Below are positions 8,491 through 16,097 of a DNA stretch of 64,000 nt, piece by piece. A program made the position numbers and the translations under genes. How positions within the stretch are numbered: position 1 is the first letter of the stretch; the number at the start of each line of letters is the position of its first letter. Location of the stretch: positions 1 to 64,000 of the forward strand of contig CBFGRV010000005.1 of NCBI GenBank assembly GCA_965651265.1, written 5' to 3'. Below the pieces are notes generated by a model. The model was not told the origin of the DNA and ran no database searches. It saw only the letters and a program-made list of their open reading frames with translations. Origin of the DNA: CBFGRV01 sp965651265. GTDB taxonomy: Bacteria; Bacteroidota; Rhodothermia; Rhodothermales; VXPQ01.

Positions 8491-9231
8491 GTGAAAACGC
8501 GAGTCGAACGGCGGGCGACGGGCGATGGCGGAACGGCGCGAGAAAAGTCGAGGCGTGCCCGACAGATGTCGACGGCGTTCTTGATGGCTTGCCTTCTGGG
8601 ACACATCGGTGCGAACCTATCCCAGGCCCAGGTCGGCAAGCTGTATCCCGTCGATGAGGCGTACGAAGACTCCACGTTTATCGCGTTCCGCCTGCATCTG
8701 CTCGAAGCCATAGCGGCGCGAGATACGAGCTTCCTGTTCGCTCACGTGGACAAGGGAATACGAACGAGCTTCGGAGCAGGAGGAGGTCTGGCGGATTTCA
8801 AGGAGCGGTGGCGGCCCTCATCTCCGAAATCCGACCTCTGGCGAACTCTGGGTAGAATCGTCGGTGGCGGCGGAATTTACCGCGACGGAATGTTCCAGGC
8901 GCCTTACTACTACGCGGCCTTTCCAGGCGAAGAGCACGACCCCTTTCAGCACGGCGTCGTCATTGGACAAAACGTGAACGTACGCTCACGACCGGACATC
9001 ACCAGCCCGGTGCTTACCCGGCTGAGCTACGACATTGTCCGCGTGGAGAGCTACCCGACGCAGAGCGATCGAGCCATCGCGTCCGCTGACGACTGGGTCC
9101 ACGTGCGCCTGGCGGATGGTCGTGAGGGATACGTATCCAGCCGGTACATCGGGAATCCGGTCGGCTACCGGGCTATCTTCAACTATCACGACGGAAAGTG
9201 GCGGATGACCGCCCTCGTAGCCGGTGACTGA
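8491..9231 (+). CDS. Exported SH3-domain protein of unknown function
   Basis: The N-terminal export signal is best seen as MSTAFLMACLLGHIGANLSQAQ from ATG 8566. The upstream GTG at 8491 adds 25 polar residues but has AGGAAGG ahead of it, so both starts are possible. Residues about 30-130 form an uncharacterised alpha-rich region (LLEAIAARDTSFLFAHVD...FKERW). A bacterial SH3 domain follows at about 150-215 (VIGQNVNVRSRPD, DDWVHVRLADGREGYVSSRYIG), a module that often binds cell-wall peptides. Periplasmic or surface location is inferred. Confidence 0.8.
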   Translation: MKTRVERRATGDGGTAREKSRRARQMSTAFLMACLLGHIGANLSQAQVGKLYPVDEAYEDSTFIAFRLHLLEAIAARDTSFLFAHVDKGIRTSFGAGGGLADFKERWRPSSPKSDLWRTLGRIVGGGGIYRDGMFQAPYYYAAFPGEEHDPFQHGVVIGQNVNVRSRPDITSPVLTRLSYDIVRVESYPTQSDRAIASADDWVHVRLADGREGYVSSRYIGNPVGYRAIFNYHDGKWRMTALVAGD

Positions 9232-9234
9232 GCC

Positions 9235-10509
9235 TCAAATCTCGAAGTCGCTCTCGTCGAGCTCGATCCTCGAGTTGTTCATGATGGCCTCGTGAGCTTT
9301 TATGGTCACGACCGCCGTATTGAATCCCTCCTGATAGCCGGCCGCCGGCGGGTAGGGCCCGAATGCGTGATTATCGAAGAACTCTCTCAGCGCGTAAAAG
9401 AGCGGAGTCTCCATATTCGGATCGTCTTCCGTCGGGTCGATGTTCTGCGCGTCAAGCTTCGTCGCGTCGGCCACGAGCGCGATGCCGGTCTCCTTATAGA
9501 AGTTGTCTTTCCTGGCGTAGACCTCCCAGCCCAGCATGGGGGCATCCACCTCCTTGAACATCCATGCCTTGTTGTCGCGGAACATGATGGTGCTGTCGCG
9601 CCCGTAGAACAGGTCGTACGCGCCGTCGAAGGAGCTCGTCAGGGTGGCGTCGTAGCTGAGGTGCACGCCGCTCGGGAAACCGAAAACGACCTGGATGGTG
9701 TCGGGCATGTCGCGCCCGTCGTTCCAGAGCATGATCTGCCCGAAGCCGGTCACGCTCGACGGCCGCTCGTTGAGGAACCACATGGCCGGATCGAGCTGGT
9801 GCACGCCGACCTCGCCGATCAGTCCCGTCGATAGCTCCGGGTCCAAACGCCAGTTTTGCTCCATCTCGCGCTCACGATTGGGCGAAGTCCTCCGCCAGCT
9901 GGTCTTGGCGTGCCACTGCGCACGCGCCATAGTCGCTTTTCCGAGAGCGCCGCTACGGATGAATTGGAAGACCGAGCGATAGTTTGGATGTGATCGCGAC
10001 AGGAGCCCAACTTGAAAGATTTGATCGGAGGCGTTCTGCGCGGCGACCGCCATCGCACGGGCATCCTCGATAGATGCGGCCATTGGGGCCTCTACGTACA
10101 CGTGCTTGCCGGCCTCGAGGGCGTCTACGGCGATCTGGCGATGCACATGTGTGGGGGTCGCGATGATCACCGTCGAGATCTCGGGATCGTCTAACACGAC
10201 GCGGTAGTCCGAGTGCCGTGCGGCCTCAGGCAGCGACCGTTCGGCGCGGGTCAACATCACGTCGTATGTGTCTACGATGGCGGAGATATTTGCCTCCTCG
10301 ATGCGAAGCAGGGTGTCGGCAATCTCGCGTCCCCATTGGCCGTACCCAATGAGGGCAACGTTCACGGTCTGCTCAGCGGACCTTGCTGCGGCCTCCTCAG
10401 CGGCCGCAAAGCCGCCGAGAATGCTGCTCAGCGGAACCAGCGAGCTCTTCTTCAGAAAATGTCGGCGGCTGAGCACCCGAGGATCGGACATATTGTCTGG
10501 CGCAGTCAT
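9235..10509 (-). CDS. Gfo/Idh/MocA family protein with altered EKP motif, Tat-exported
   Basis: ATG 10509 follows the upstream ApbE stop codon directly (stop 10513-10511), pointing to coupling. A Tat signal, SRRHFLKKSSLVPLSS, lies near residues 15-30. The Rossmann motif VALIGYGQWGREIA follows, and the C-terminal domain contains GEVGVHQLDPAMWFL. The signature EKP is EAP here (Glu140-Ala141-Pro142), so the Lys that normally acts in catalysis is missing. The rest of the fold and the length (424 residues) are normal. It may use another catalytic residue, act only as a binding protein, or belong to a subfamily with the change fixed. Transcribed with apbE. Confidence 0.86.
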   Translation of the reverse strand: MTAPDNMSDPRVLSRRHFLKKSSLVPLSSILGGFAAAEEAAARSAEQTVNVALIGYGQWGREIADTLLRIEEANISAIVDTYDVMLTRAERSLPEAARHSDYRVVLDDPEISTVIIATPTHVHRQIAVDALEAGKHVYVEAPMAASIEDARAMAVAAQNASDQIFQVGLLSRSHPNYRSVFQFIRSGALGKATMARAQWHAKTSWRRTSPNREREMEQNWRLDPELSTGLIGEVGVHQLDPAMWFLNERPSSVTGFGQIMLWNDGRDMPDTIQVVFGFPSGVHLSYDATLTSSFDGAYDLFYGRDSTIMFRDNKAWMFKEVDAPMLGWEVYARKDNFYKETGIALVADATKLDAQNIDPTEDDPNMETPLFYALREFFDNHAFGPYPPAAGYQEGFNTAVVTIKAHEAIMNNSRIELDESDFEI

Positions 10510-10510
10510 G

Positions 10511-11533
10511 TTACTGGCTGGATGTGGATGGTGGCTGCACGAGGATCTGGCGTGCTGACTCCAGGGCCGTAAGTCCAAACTCAACGACTCTAAAAAAGGC
10601 TTTGTTCTGATCGGGCACGACGATGAGCGCGCGCATTCCTTCTTCCAATCCGAACGGCCAAATGCCAATCGGCTCCGAATCTTCGTGGATGTGCTCGTCT
10701 GACACGTCGGTACCGGCGGCTACGAGGAGCGCCGTGGAGATCGCATCGCTCTCCGTGGCGTTTGCGGCCGTGACGGCGGAGAGCACGGCTCCATGGACGG
10801 GTTCACCGCTTCTCGGATCCAGAACGTGTCCGTAGGTCCGGCCGCCGGCCTCGAACGACTTACCCCATACGGCCGAGACCGACAGGGATTCATCCCGGAG
10901 ATCGACCAGCGCGAGAGGCTCGTCGCGCGCATCTGGGCGTGGTATGGCGACTTTCCACGCCTCCTCCTCCGGCGGCGACCCGAGGGCGTAGACCGTGCTT
11001 GTACCGCCGTGCAAGAGCGCCCGGTCGACGCCCGCCTCCCGAAGCAGTGCAACGGCTTCGTCGATGGCGTATCCCTTTCCAATTGCACCGAAATCGAGCA
11101 TCACGCCTTCTCGAAGGAACCGCACGGATCGATCCGATTCCTGAAGATTCACCAGGTCCATCCCGGTGAGCGCTCGGGCATCCTCCAGCTGTTCCGGATC
11201 GGGCATGTGGCCCGTGTTCCGGAAAAATCCCCATGCCCGCATCAAGGGCGAGATGGTGAGATCGAACGTCCCGTTCGTCTGTCGATGCAGCCGCTTGGCC
11301 GTCCGTAGCAGGTCGAATAGTTCCGACGATACGCGAACGTCCTCGGATGCCGCGCGCGCATTGATGCGGCTTACATCGCTGGCGGCATCGTAGATGGTGA
11401 GGCGCGCCTCTATGCGTTCGATCTCGTCGAGCGCCGCCTCGCCGGCCGCGCGAAGCCTCACGGCGTCCTCCCCGTAGAGAATCAGCTCGAACCGGCACGC
11501 CATGGCCATCCGAGCCAGCCGGACCGTGACCAT
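10511..11533 (-). CDS. apbE: FAD:protein FMN transferase (ApbE), no export signal
   Basis: ApbE attaches FMN to Thr or Ser of target flavoproteins. Family landmarks are present: MACRFELILYG at the N-terminus (usually MGT...LYG), LTISPLMRAWGF, MLDFGAIGKGYA, LLHGGTSTVYALG, THE-like YGHVLDPRSGEP, and ESDAISTALLVAG-type Mg-binding near the C-terminus. At 340 residues it is full length. Unlike the lipoprotein homologue at the left edge, no signal peptide or lipobox is seen, so a cytoplasmic location is inferred. The next gene starts at 10509, two bases from this stop codon. No obvious FMN-acceptor protein is encoded next to it. Confidence 0.88.
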   Translation of the reverse strand: MVTVRLARMAMACRFELILYGEDAVRLRAAGEAALDEIERIEARLTIYDAASDVSRINARAASEDVRVSSELFDLLRTAKRLHRQTNGTFDLTISPLMRAWGFFRNTGHMPDPEQLEDARALTGMDLVNLQESDRSVRFLREGVMLDFGAIGKGYAIDEAVALLREAGVDRALLHGGTSTVYALGSPPEEEAWKVAIPRPDARDEPLALVDLRDESLSVSAVWGKSFEAGGRTYGHVLDPRSGEPVHGAVLSAVTAANATESDAISTALLVAAGTDVSDEHIHEDSEPIGIWPFGLEEGMRALIVVPDQNKAFFRVVEFGLTALESARQILVQPPSTSSQ

Positions 11534-11598
11534 AGCTGTGCTGCGTTGCTGTTCGGATTTTGCCCCGAGCGATCGGTGCCGGCGGCTTCGAGGCGGCA

Positions 11599-11619
11599 GG
11601 GCGGCCGTGACGACCGCCC
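11599..11619. terminator. Intergenic GC hairpin
   Basis: A perfect 6-bp stem GGGCGG/CCGCCC with a 9-nt loop lies in the 105-nt gap between two minus-strand genes. There is no T-run on either side, so a terminating role is uncertain. Confidence 0.25.
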
Positions 11620-11638
11620 ATCCCGAATCACCTGCCCG

Positions 11639-12991
11639 TTACGAAAGCTCGAGCGTTCCGTAGGTAATCGGCTGAATCTCGCGGCCGCTGCCCGTTGTGA
11701 TCTTGCGGGTCTTCTCGTCGAAATACAGCATCTCGCCCAGGCGCTCCGACATCTCGGCCAGCGAGATGACGACCTGCGTCTTGATCGCTAGATCGATGTT
11801 GCCGTTCGGCTGCTTGTTCTCGCGAATGGACTCGAGCCAGTTCTGGACGTGAGCCGGCACGCTGACGCCCGGCTCGATGTTCTCATGCACTTCCTGGTCG
11901 ACGAGATCGGCGAAGGGCCGCTCCGGCCGCAGGTTCACGGTATTGCCGCCGAAGTACAGCGTGCCCTCATGCCCGCGAATCACCTGCTCGAGGCCCTGCT
12001 CGTTCACCGTGCTTCCGATCACCATGATGGTGAGTCCGCTCGGGAATTCGGCCAGAACTTGTGTGTTATCCGGCACATCGCGATCCGGCGTGATCTTGCG
12101 CGTCCCGAGGCACGCCACACGTACGGGAAATTCGGGTGCACCGGTGGCCAGGAGGAGCGGATGGATGCGATGCGCCAGCAGGTCACCGAGAATTCCCGCG
12201 CAATAGGGGTAGTACTTGCGCCAACGGTGATATTCGTCGGCGCTGAAGGGGCGGTCGCTGACCGGGCCAAGCCAACGCTGCCAATCGATGTGCTGAGGAT
12301 TCGCATCCGGATCGATCTCGTAGTTCCACTCGCCATCCGGGTTGTTGCGCATATACGAGTCCTGCGCGAGCACGAGAGGGCCGATCTTGCCCGCCTGAAT
12401 CATCTCGGCCGCCTTGTGCCATTTACCTTCCGTGCAGTACTGCGAGCCAATCTGGAAGATGGCGCCGGTTTCCATGGCGGTGTCGTAGATATCGAACGCC
12501 TCCTCGAGATACCGCGTCATCGGCTTTTCGCAGTAGACGTGCTTGCCCGCATTCATGGCGTCGACGGCAACCTGCCGGTGCCAGTGGTCGACCGTTCCAA
12601 TGAATACGGCGTCGATATCGTTTCTATCGAGGAGCGCCCGGTAATCACGGTACCCATCCGCCGCGGTTACGCCAAGCTCGGCGACGGCCTGGTCCACCCG
12701 CTTGTCGAACACATCCGACGCAGCCACACCTTCGGCGTTGAACTCGTCGCCGTGCCGCACGATAGTACCCAGGTGCGCATTGAATCCCTGGCCGCCCACA
12801 CCGATGAAGCCTACGCGGATTCTGTCATTTGCTCCGATCACTCCGATGGCGGGGCCGGTCTGCGTTACCTGCTCGGCTACCTTAGGAGAGCAGCCAGCCA
12901 TCACGGCGGTTGCAGCCAGCGCACTCTTCTTCACGAACTCGCGGCGCGAGGTGCTCACGCCCTTGAAGGCCTTCTTTTTCTTCATGACCAT
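11639..12991 (-). CDS. Gfo/Idh/MocA family oxidoreductase, Tat-exported, probable lipoprotein
   Basis: The start at 12991 gives MVMKKKKAFKGVSTSRREFVKKS, a Tat signal followed by VMAGC, which may be a lipidation site. The Rossmann motif VGFIGVGGQGFNAHL comes next, then VYCEKPMTRY with the catalytic Lys intact. The C-terminal part has HKAAEMIQ, YAHRIHPLLLA-like and NWLESIRENKQPNGNIDLA features of the exported Bacteroidota/Planctomycetota subfamily. Length is 450 residues. It stands alone, 105 nt from the neighbouring ApbE gene, with a 254-nt upstream region. The likely job is periplasmic oxidation or reduction of a sugar derivative. Confidence 0.9.
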   Translation of the reverse strand: MVMKKKKAFKGVSTSRREFVKKSALAATAVMAGCSPKVAEQVTQTGPAIGVIGANDRIRVGFIGVGGQGFNAHLGTIVRHGDEFNAEGVAASDVFDKRVDQAVAELGVTAADGYRDYRALLDRNDIDAVFIGTVDHWHRQVAVDAMNAGKHVYCEKPMTRYLEEAFDIYDTAMETGAIFQIGSQYCTEGKWHKAAEMIQAGKIGPLVLAQDSYMRNNPDGEWNYEIDPDANPQHIDWQRWLGPVSDRPFSADEYHRWRKYYPYCAGILGDLLAHRIHPLLLATGAPEFPVRVACLGTRKITPDRDVPDNTQVLAEFPSGLTIMVIGSTVNEQGLEQVIRGHEGTLYFGGNTVNLRPERPFADLVDQEVHENIEPGVSVPAHVQNWLESIRENKQPNGNIDLAIKTQVVISLAEMSERLGEMLYFDEKTRKITTGSGREIQPITYGTLELS

Positions 12992-13254
12992 ATGCGGTGT
13001 ATAGTGGGATTGAATGTTCTTGCGCAGGATTGATCTATGCTCATGGGAGGGGATATCTCGGCATCGGAGCACCCTCAAATATAAGGTAGACCGGAGGAAG
13101 AATGGGGACGTTCCGGCGCTTGAGAACGCACTGAAAGCGCGTCCATCGGTCGGATAGGGTGGAAACACCATTTTTCATATACCGTTTCCCGTGAATCATT
13201 TTCAAGTGTATTCCGGTCCAAAACGAAGAGACTCTCAATCCAACCGTGCGAATC
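12992..13254. other. Divergent intergenic region
   Basis: This 263-nt AT-richer spacer separates the Gfo/Idh/MocA gene from the YceI gene. A stretch TGAAAGCGCGTCCA (13132-13145) matches one half of a LacI-type operator, but the second half is poor. No RNA gene or small coding frame is supported. Confidence 0.4.
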
Positions 13255-13842
13255 ATGCGAATCAGTCTACGTCGCCTCGTTCACGCTGTCGTCGGGGTGG
13301 CCGTACTCGCGGTCTTCACTCCGCTGGCATCGCCGATCGCCGCGGCGCAGAGCTACACCCTGAAGGGCGATAGCAAATTGTGGGTGGACGGCACCTCGAA
13401 CAAGAACGATTGGACCGTTGAAGCTTCAGAGATCGATGCCACTGCCACCATCGACAATGCTACTCATGTCCCCAGCACCGTCCAATTGACGGTTCCCGCG
13501 GCCAAGTTGAAAGGCGGCCGGAGCACGATCATGGATCGATTGATGCGGGATGCCTTGAAAGTCGAAGAGCATCCAAACATCACCTACGAGCTGGTGGAGG
13601 TCACTTCGAATGACGGTTCGAAGCTGTCGACAAACGGAAATCTCACGCTGGCCGGCGTAACGCGACAGATTCAGATGGACGTCAACGTGGAGGAGACGTC
13701 AGAAGGAATTCGCTATACTGGCAGCGTTCCGCTCAAAATGAGCGACTTTGAAATCCGGCCGCCCACGGCGATGTTCGGAGCGCTCCGCACGGGCGATGAA
13801 GTGACGGTGGGCTTCGACGTCGTATTCGTCCCACAGGGCTGA
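13255..13842 (+). CDS. YceI family periplasmic lipocalin-like protein
   Basis: A signal peptide (RLVHAVVGVAVLAVFTPLASPIAAAQ) is followed by a YceI beta-barrel: YTLKGDSKLWVDGTSNKNDWTVEA, the STIMDRLMRDALKVEEHPNITYEL segment, TLAGVTRQIQMDV and IRPPTAMFGALRTGDEVTVGFDV. YceI proteins bind polyisoprenoids such as ubiquinone precursors in a hydrophobic tunnel. The 195-residue length is normal. GTG at 13246 would add three residues. It is monocistronic and converges on the sulfur operon. Confidence 0.92.
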   Translation: MRISLRRLVHAVVGVAVLAVFTPLASPIAAAQSYTLKGDSKLWVDGTSNKNDWTVEASEIDATATIDNATHVPSTVQLTVPAAKLKGGRSTIMDRLMRDALKVEEHPNITYELVEVTSNDGSKLSTNGNLTLAGVTRQIQMDVNVEETSEGIRYTGSVPLKMSDFEIRPPTAMFGALRTGDEVTVGFDVVFVPQG

Positions 13843-13853
13843 TTCCGGATCGG

Positions 13854-14558
13854 CTATGGATGCCGGCCCATCGGGGTCTTATCTGACACATCCGTGCCGG
13901 GCCCCGGGATGGATGCATCCATGAGGATGTCGGCGACGCCGCTTCCGACCAATTCCGCGACACGGCTTATCGCCAGATCGTAGTCATCGGCCGCGAGTAG
14001 TTCAGGGATGCCGGCATCGATCAGGGCATACCACCGTTCCCGTCGCCTCTCAAATGACGGAAAGTGGGCCGACATTGGTGCTCTCAGACGGGCCATCCAC
14101 TCGAGGAATATGGCATACTCCGGGCCAAGCTCGGCCTCCAGCCGCTGGCGCAGTCTTACTGCCAGTGCGGGCGCTGCCCCGGACGTGGAGATGGCTACAG
14201 TCAGCTTCCCTCGCTGGAGGATGGATCCGGCCACGAACGTGCAGTGGGGGACGTCGTCCATGGCATTGATCAAGACCCTCTCGCGCTGAGCTTCCTCCCA
14301 GATCGGACGGGTGCGCACGGGATCCACGTACGTGACAATCGCCAGGAAAGCGCCGCATAGGTCTCCCTCTTGATAGTCACGGCGATGCCACTCGACATCA
14401 TATTTCGACACGTCAAACTCTGGATCGGCGCCGACGAGAGAAACGGCTGCTTGGCAGGCCAGCAGGCCTTGAATCTTGCGTTCCGCTTCGAGTCCGCTTC
14501 CGATGACGACACATCGTCGGCCGCCCAGATCATTCAGAAAGATGGGGTAAACCTGCAT
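13854..14558 (-). CDS. Precorrin-2 dehydrogenase / siroheme synthase N-terminal domain
   Basis: This is an NAD-dependent enzyme that oxidises precorrin-2 to sirohydrochlorin and may also insert iron, as in the N-terminal half of CysG or in Met8. It starts with MQVYPIFLNDLGGRRCVVIGSGLEAERKI-type sequence, with a Rossmann loop at residues 14-20, followed by FLAIVTYVDP, INAMDDVPHCTFVAGSI and LTVAISTSGAAPALAVRLRQRLE, all family signatures. The start at 14558 lies 5 nt after the cysH stop. As the last gene of the sulfur operon it completes siroheme supply for the sulfite reductase together with the adjacent methyltransferase. Confidence 0.92.
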   Translation of the reverse strand: MQVYPIFLNDLGGRRCVVIGSGLEAERKIQGLLACQAAVSLVGADPEFDVSKYDVEWHRRDYQEGDLCGAFLAIVTYVDPVRTRPIWEEAQRERVLINAMDDVPHCTFVAGSILQRGKLTVAISTSGAAPALAVRLRQRLEAELGPEYAIFLEWMARLRAPMSAHFPSFERRRERWYALIDAGIPELLAADDYDLAISRVAELVGSGVADILMDASIPGPGTDVSDKTPMGRHP

Positions 14559-14562
14559 CTCG

Positions 14563-15294
14563 CTAGCTGTCGGCGTTGGGCGGCGCCGGCGCGTCGGCGC
14601 GGGCGCTGCTCGATACGTGAATACCACACTCCAATTTGACGTGCTCAGGCCATCGCCCGGCTCTTTGATCCTCGTGATCGTCCACGGCTCTTGTGCACGG
14701 AATGCAGCCGACGCTCGGGTAGCCTCGGTCGTGAAGGGAGTTGTAGGGAAGATCGTAGAGGTTGATGTAGCGCCAGACGTCGTCGCCCGACCAGTCTACG
14801 AGGGGATTGATCTTGAGCAGACCGTTTCCATCGTCCCACTCGACGAGACGCGCCATAGCGCGAGTGGGTGATTGATCGCGACGGATGCCTGTGATCCAGG
14901 CCGAACGATCGCGCAGAAAGCGCCGAAGCGGCTGCACCTTGCGCAAGAAGCAGCATCGATCCGGATCCGTTCGCCAGAGCCGATCCCCCTCACGCCGGGC
15001 CTGTTCAGGAAGGGAGATCCCGGAATGGACGCGGATGAAGCGAACGCCCAGGCGTTTTGCAAGCCGCCTCTTCACCTCATGAGTTTGTGGAAAGAGCAGG
15101 TCCGTATCCAGGTAGAAGACCTCGGGATCGCAAACGACGCGTGAAAGCATGTGCATGAGCACGACCCCCGACGGGCCAAAGCCGGTTGCGAGGGCGACTT
15201 CCCGGCCGAACGAACTATACGCCCATTCGAGGAGATCCTCCGGGTAGCGGGTGGCGAATCGTTGGTTAAGAGCTGCGATGTCGGAGGAATTCAT
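14563..15294 (-). CDS. cysH: Assimilatory APS/PAPS reductase with 4Fe-4S cluster
   Basis: CysH reduces adenylyl sulfate (APS) to sulfite. A PP-loop-like nucleotide site (ATGFGPSGVVLMHML) is near residues 36-50. A paired Cys-Cys at 114-115 and CxxC at 197-200 mark the Fe-S form that accepts APS rather than PAPS. The nucleophilic Cys223 sits in the C-terminal ECGIH. ATG 15294 overlaps the upstream stop (TGATG); a GTG three bases earlier is also possible. No APS kinase is seen nearby, which agrees with an APS-using enzyme. Reducing power would come from thioredoxin or similar. Confidence 0.92.
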   Translation of the reverse strand: MNSSDIAALNQRFATRYPEDLLEWAYSSFGREVALATGFGPSGVVLMHMLSRVVCDPEVFYLDTDLLFPQTHEVKRRLAKRLGVRFIRVHSGISLPEQARREGDRLWRTDPDRCCFLRKVQPLRRFLRDRSAWITGIRRDQSPTRAMARLVEWDDGNGLLKINPLVDWSGDDVWRYINLYDLPYNSLHDRGYPSVGCIPCTRAVDDHEDQRAGRWPEHVKLECGIHVSSSARADAPAPPNADS

Positions 15295-16097
15295 CACGTC
15301 GACCTCACCACAATGGATCTCAAGAGCGCGGGTCCGTGAAGCGCGGAAGCGGGCTCGTCTTGCGGCCGGATTCGATCTCGCAATGCCACGACGTCGCCGA
15401 TCACGATCGTGGCGGGCGGAGCGAGATTCCTGGCGCGTTCACTGATGTCGGACAGCGTCCCGAAGACGGCCACCTGCCTGTTTGTCGTGCCGGAGGCGAT
15501 TACCGCCACCGGCGTCTTTGAAGGGCGCCCGGCCTGAATCAGGCTATGGGCGACCTCAGCCAGGCGTTGAAGTCCCATCAGGACCACGATCGTGCCGATG
15601 GAGGCCAGCGCTTTCCAGTCCGGCTCATCGTTCTCATAGGCCGTACGACCGGTTACCACGGCGAACCCGGTCGAGACCTGACGATGGGTCAGCGGAATTC
15701 CCACGCCGCCCGGAACGGCGACCGCGCTTGTGATGCCTGGTACGACCTCGCAGCGGATGCCGGCGGCCGCGAGAGCCAGACACTCCTCGCCGCCTCTTCC
15801 GAAGACGAACGGATCGCCGCCCTTGAGTCGAACGACGATTCGGCCGCGTCGCGCGTGCTCGATCAAAAGCCCGTTGATATCCTCCTGCCGGTAGCTGTGG
15901 CCCTCGGGCGATTTGCCCGCGAATATCCGGGCGGCATCCGGCCGAACGTAGTCGAGCAGGTCGGGGTGTACAAGGCGATCGTACACTACGGTGTCGGCCA
16001 GGCGCAGCAACTTCAGCCCCTTCACGGTGATGAGCTCCGGATCGCCGGGACCCGCCCCCACGAGGTAGACGACGGCGGATTCAGGCCGGCTGGGCAT
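15294..16097 (-). CDS. cobA: Uroporphyrinogen-III C-methyltransferase (SUMT)
   Basis: This enzyme methylates uroporphyrinogen III twice with SAM to give precorrin-2, the first step to siroheme. Family motifs are in order: VYLVGAGPGDPELITVKG (SAM loop), VVYDRLV, GKSPEGHSYRQEDIN, VRLKGGDPFVFGRGGEE and VVPGITSAVAVPG. At 267 residues it is a stand-alone SUMT, not a CysG fusion; the dehydrogenase half is encoded separately two genes on. ATG 16097 was preferred to 16139 because it sits just before the first strand; it overlaps the sulfite reductase end by 17 nt. Confidence 0.94.
   Translation of the reverse strand: MPSRPESAVVYLVGAGPGDPELITVKGLKLLRLADTVVYDRLVHPDLLDYVRPDAARIFAGKSPEGHSYRQEDINGLLIEHARRGRIVVRLKGGDPFVFGRGGEECLALAAAGIRCEVVPGITSAVAVPGGVGIPLTHRQVSTGFAVVTGRTAYENDEPDWKALASIGTIVVLMGLQRLAEVAHSLIQAGRPSKTPVAVIASGTTNRQVAVFGTLSDISERARNLAPPATIVIGDVVALRDRIRPQDEPASALHGPALLRSIVVRST

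Noticed and set aside
13132..13145. LacI-type operator TGAAAGCGCGTCCA upstream of the Gfo/Idh/MocA gene at 11639-12991
   Set aside because: Only one half matches the palindrome; too weak without conservation data.
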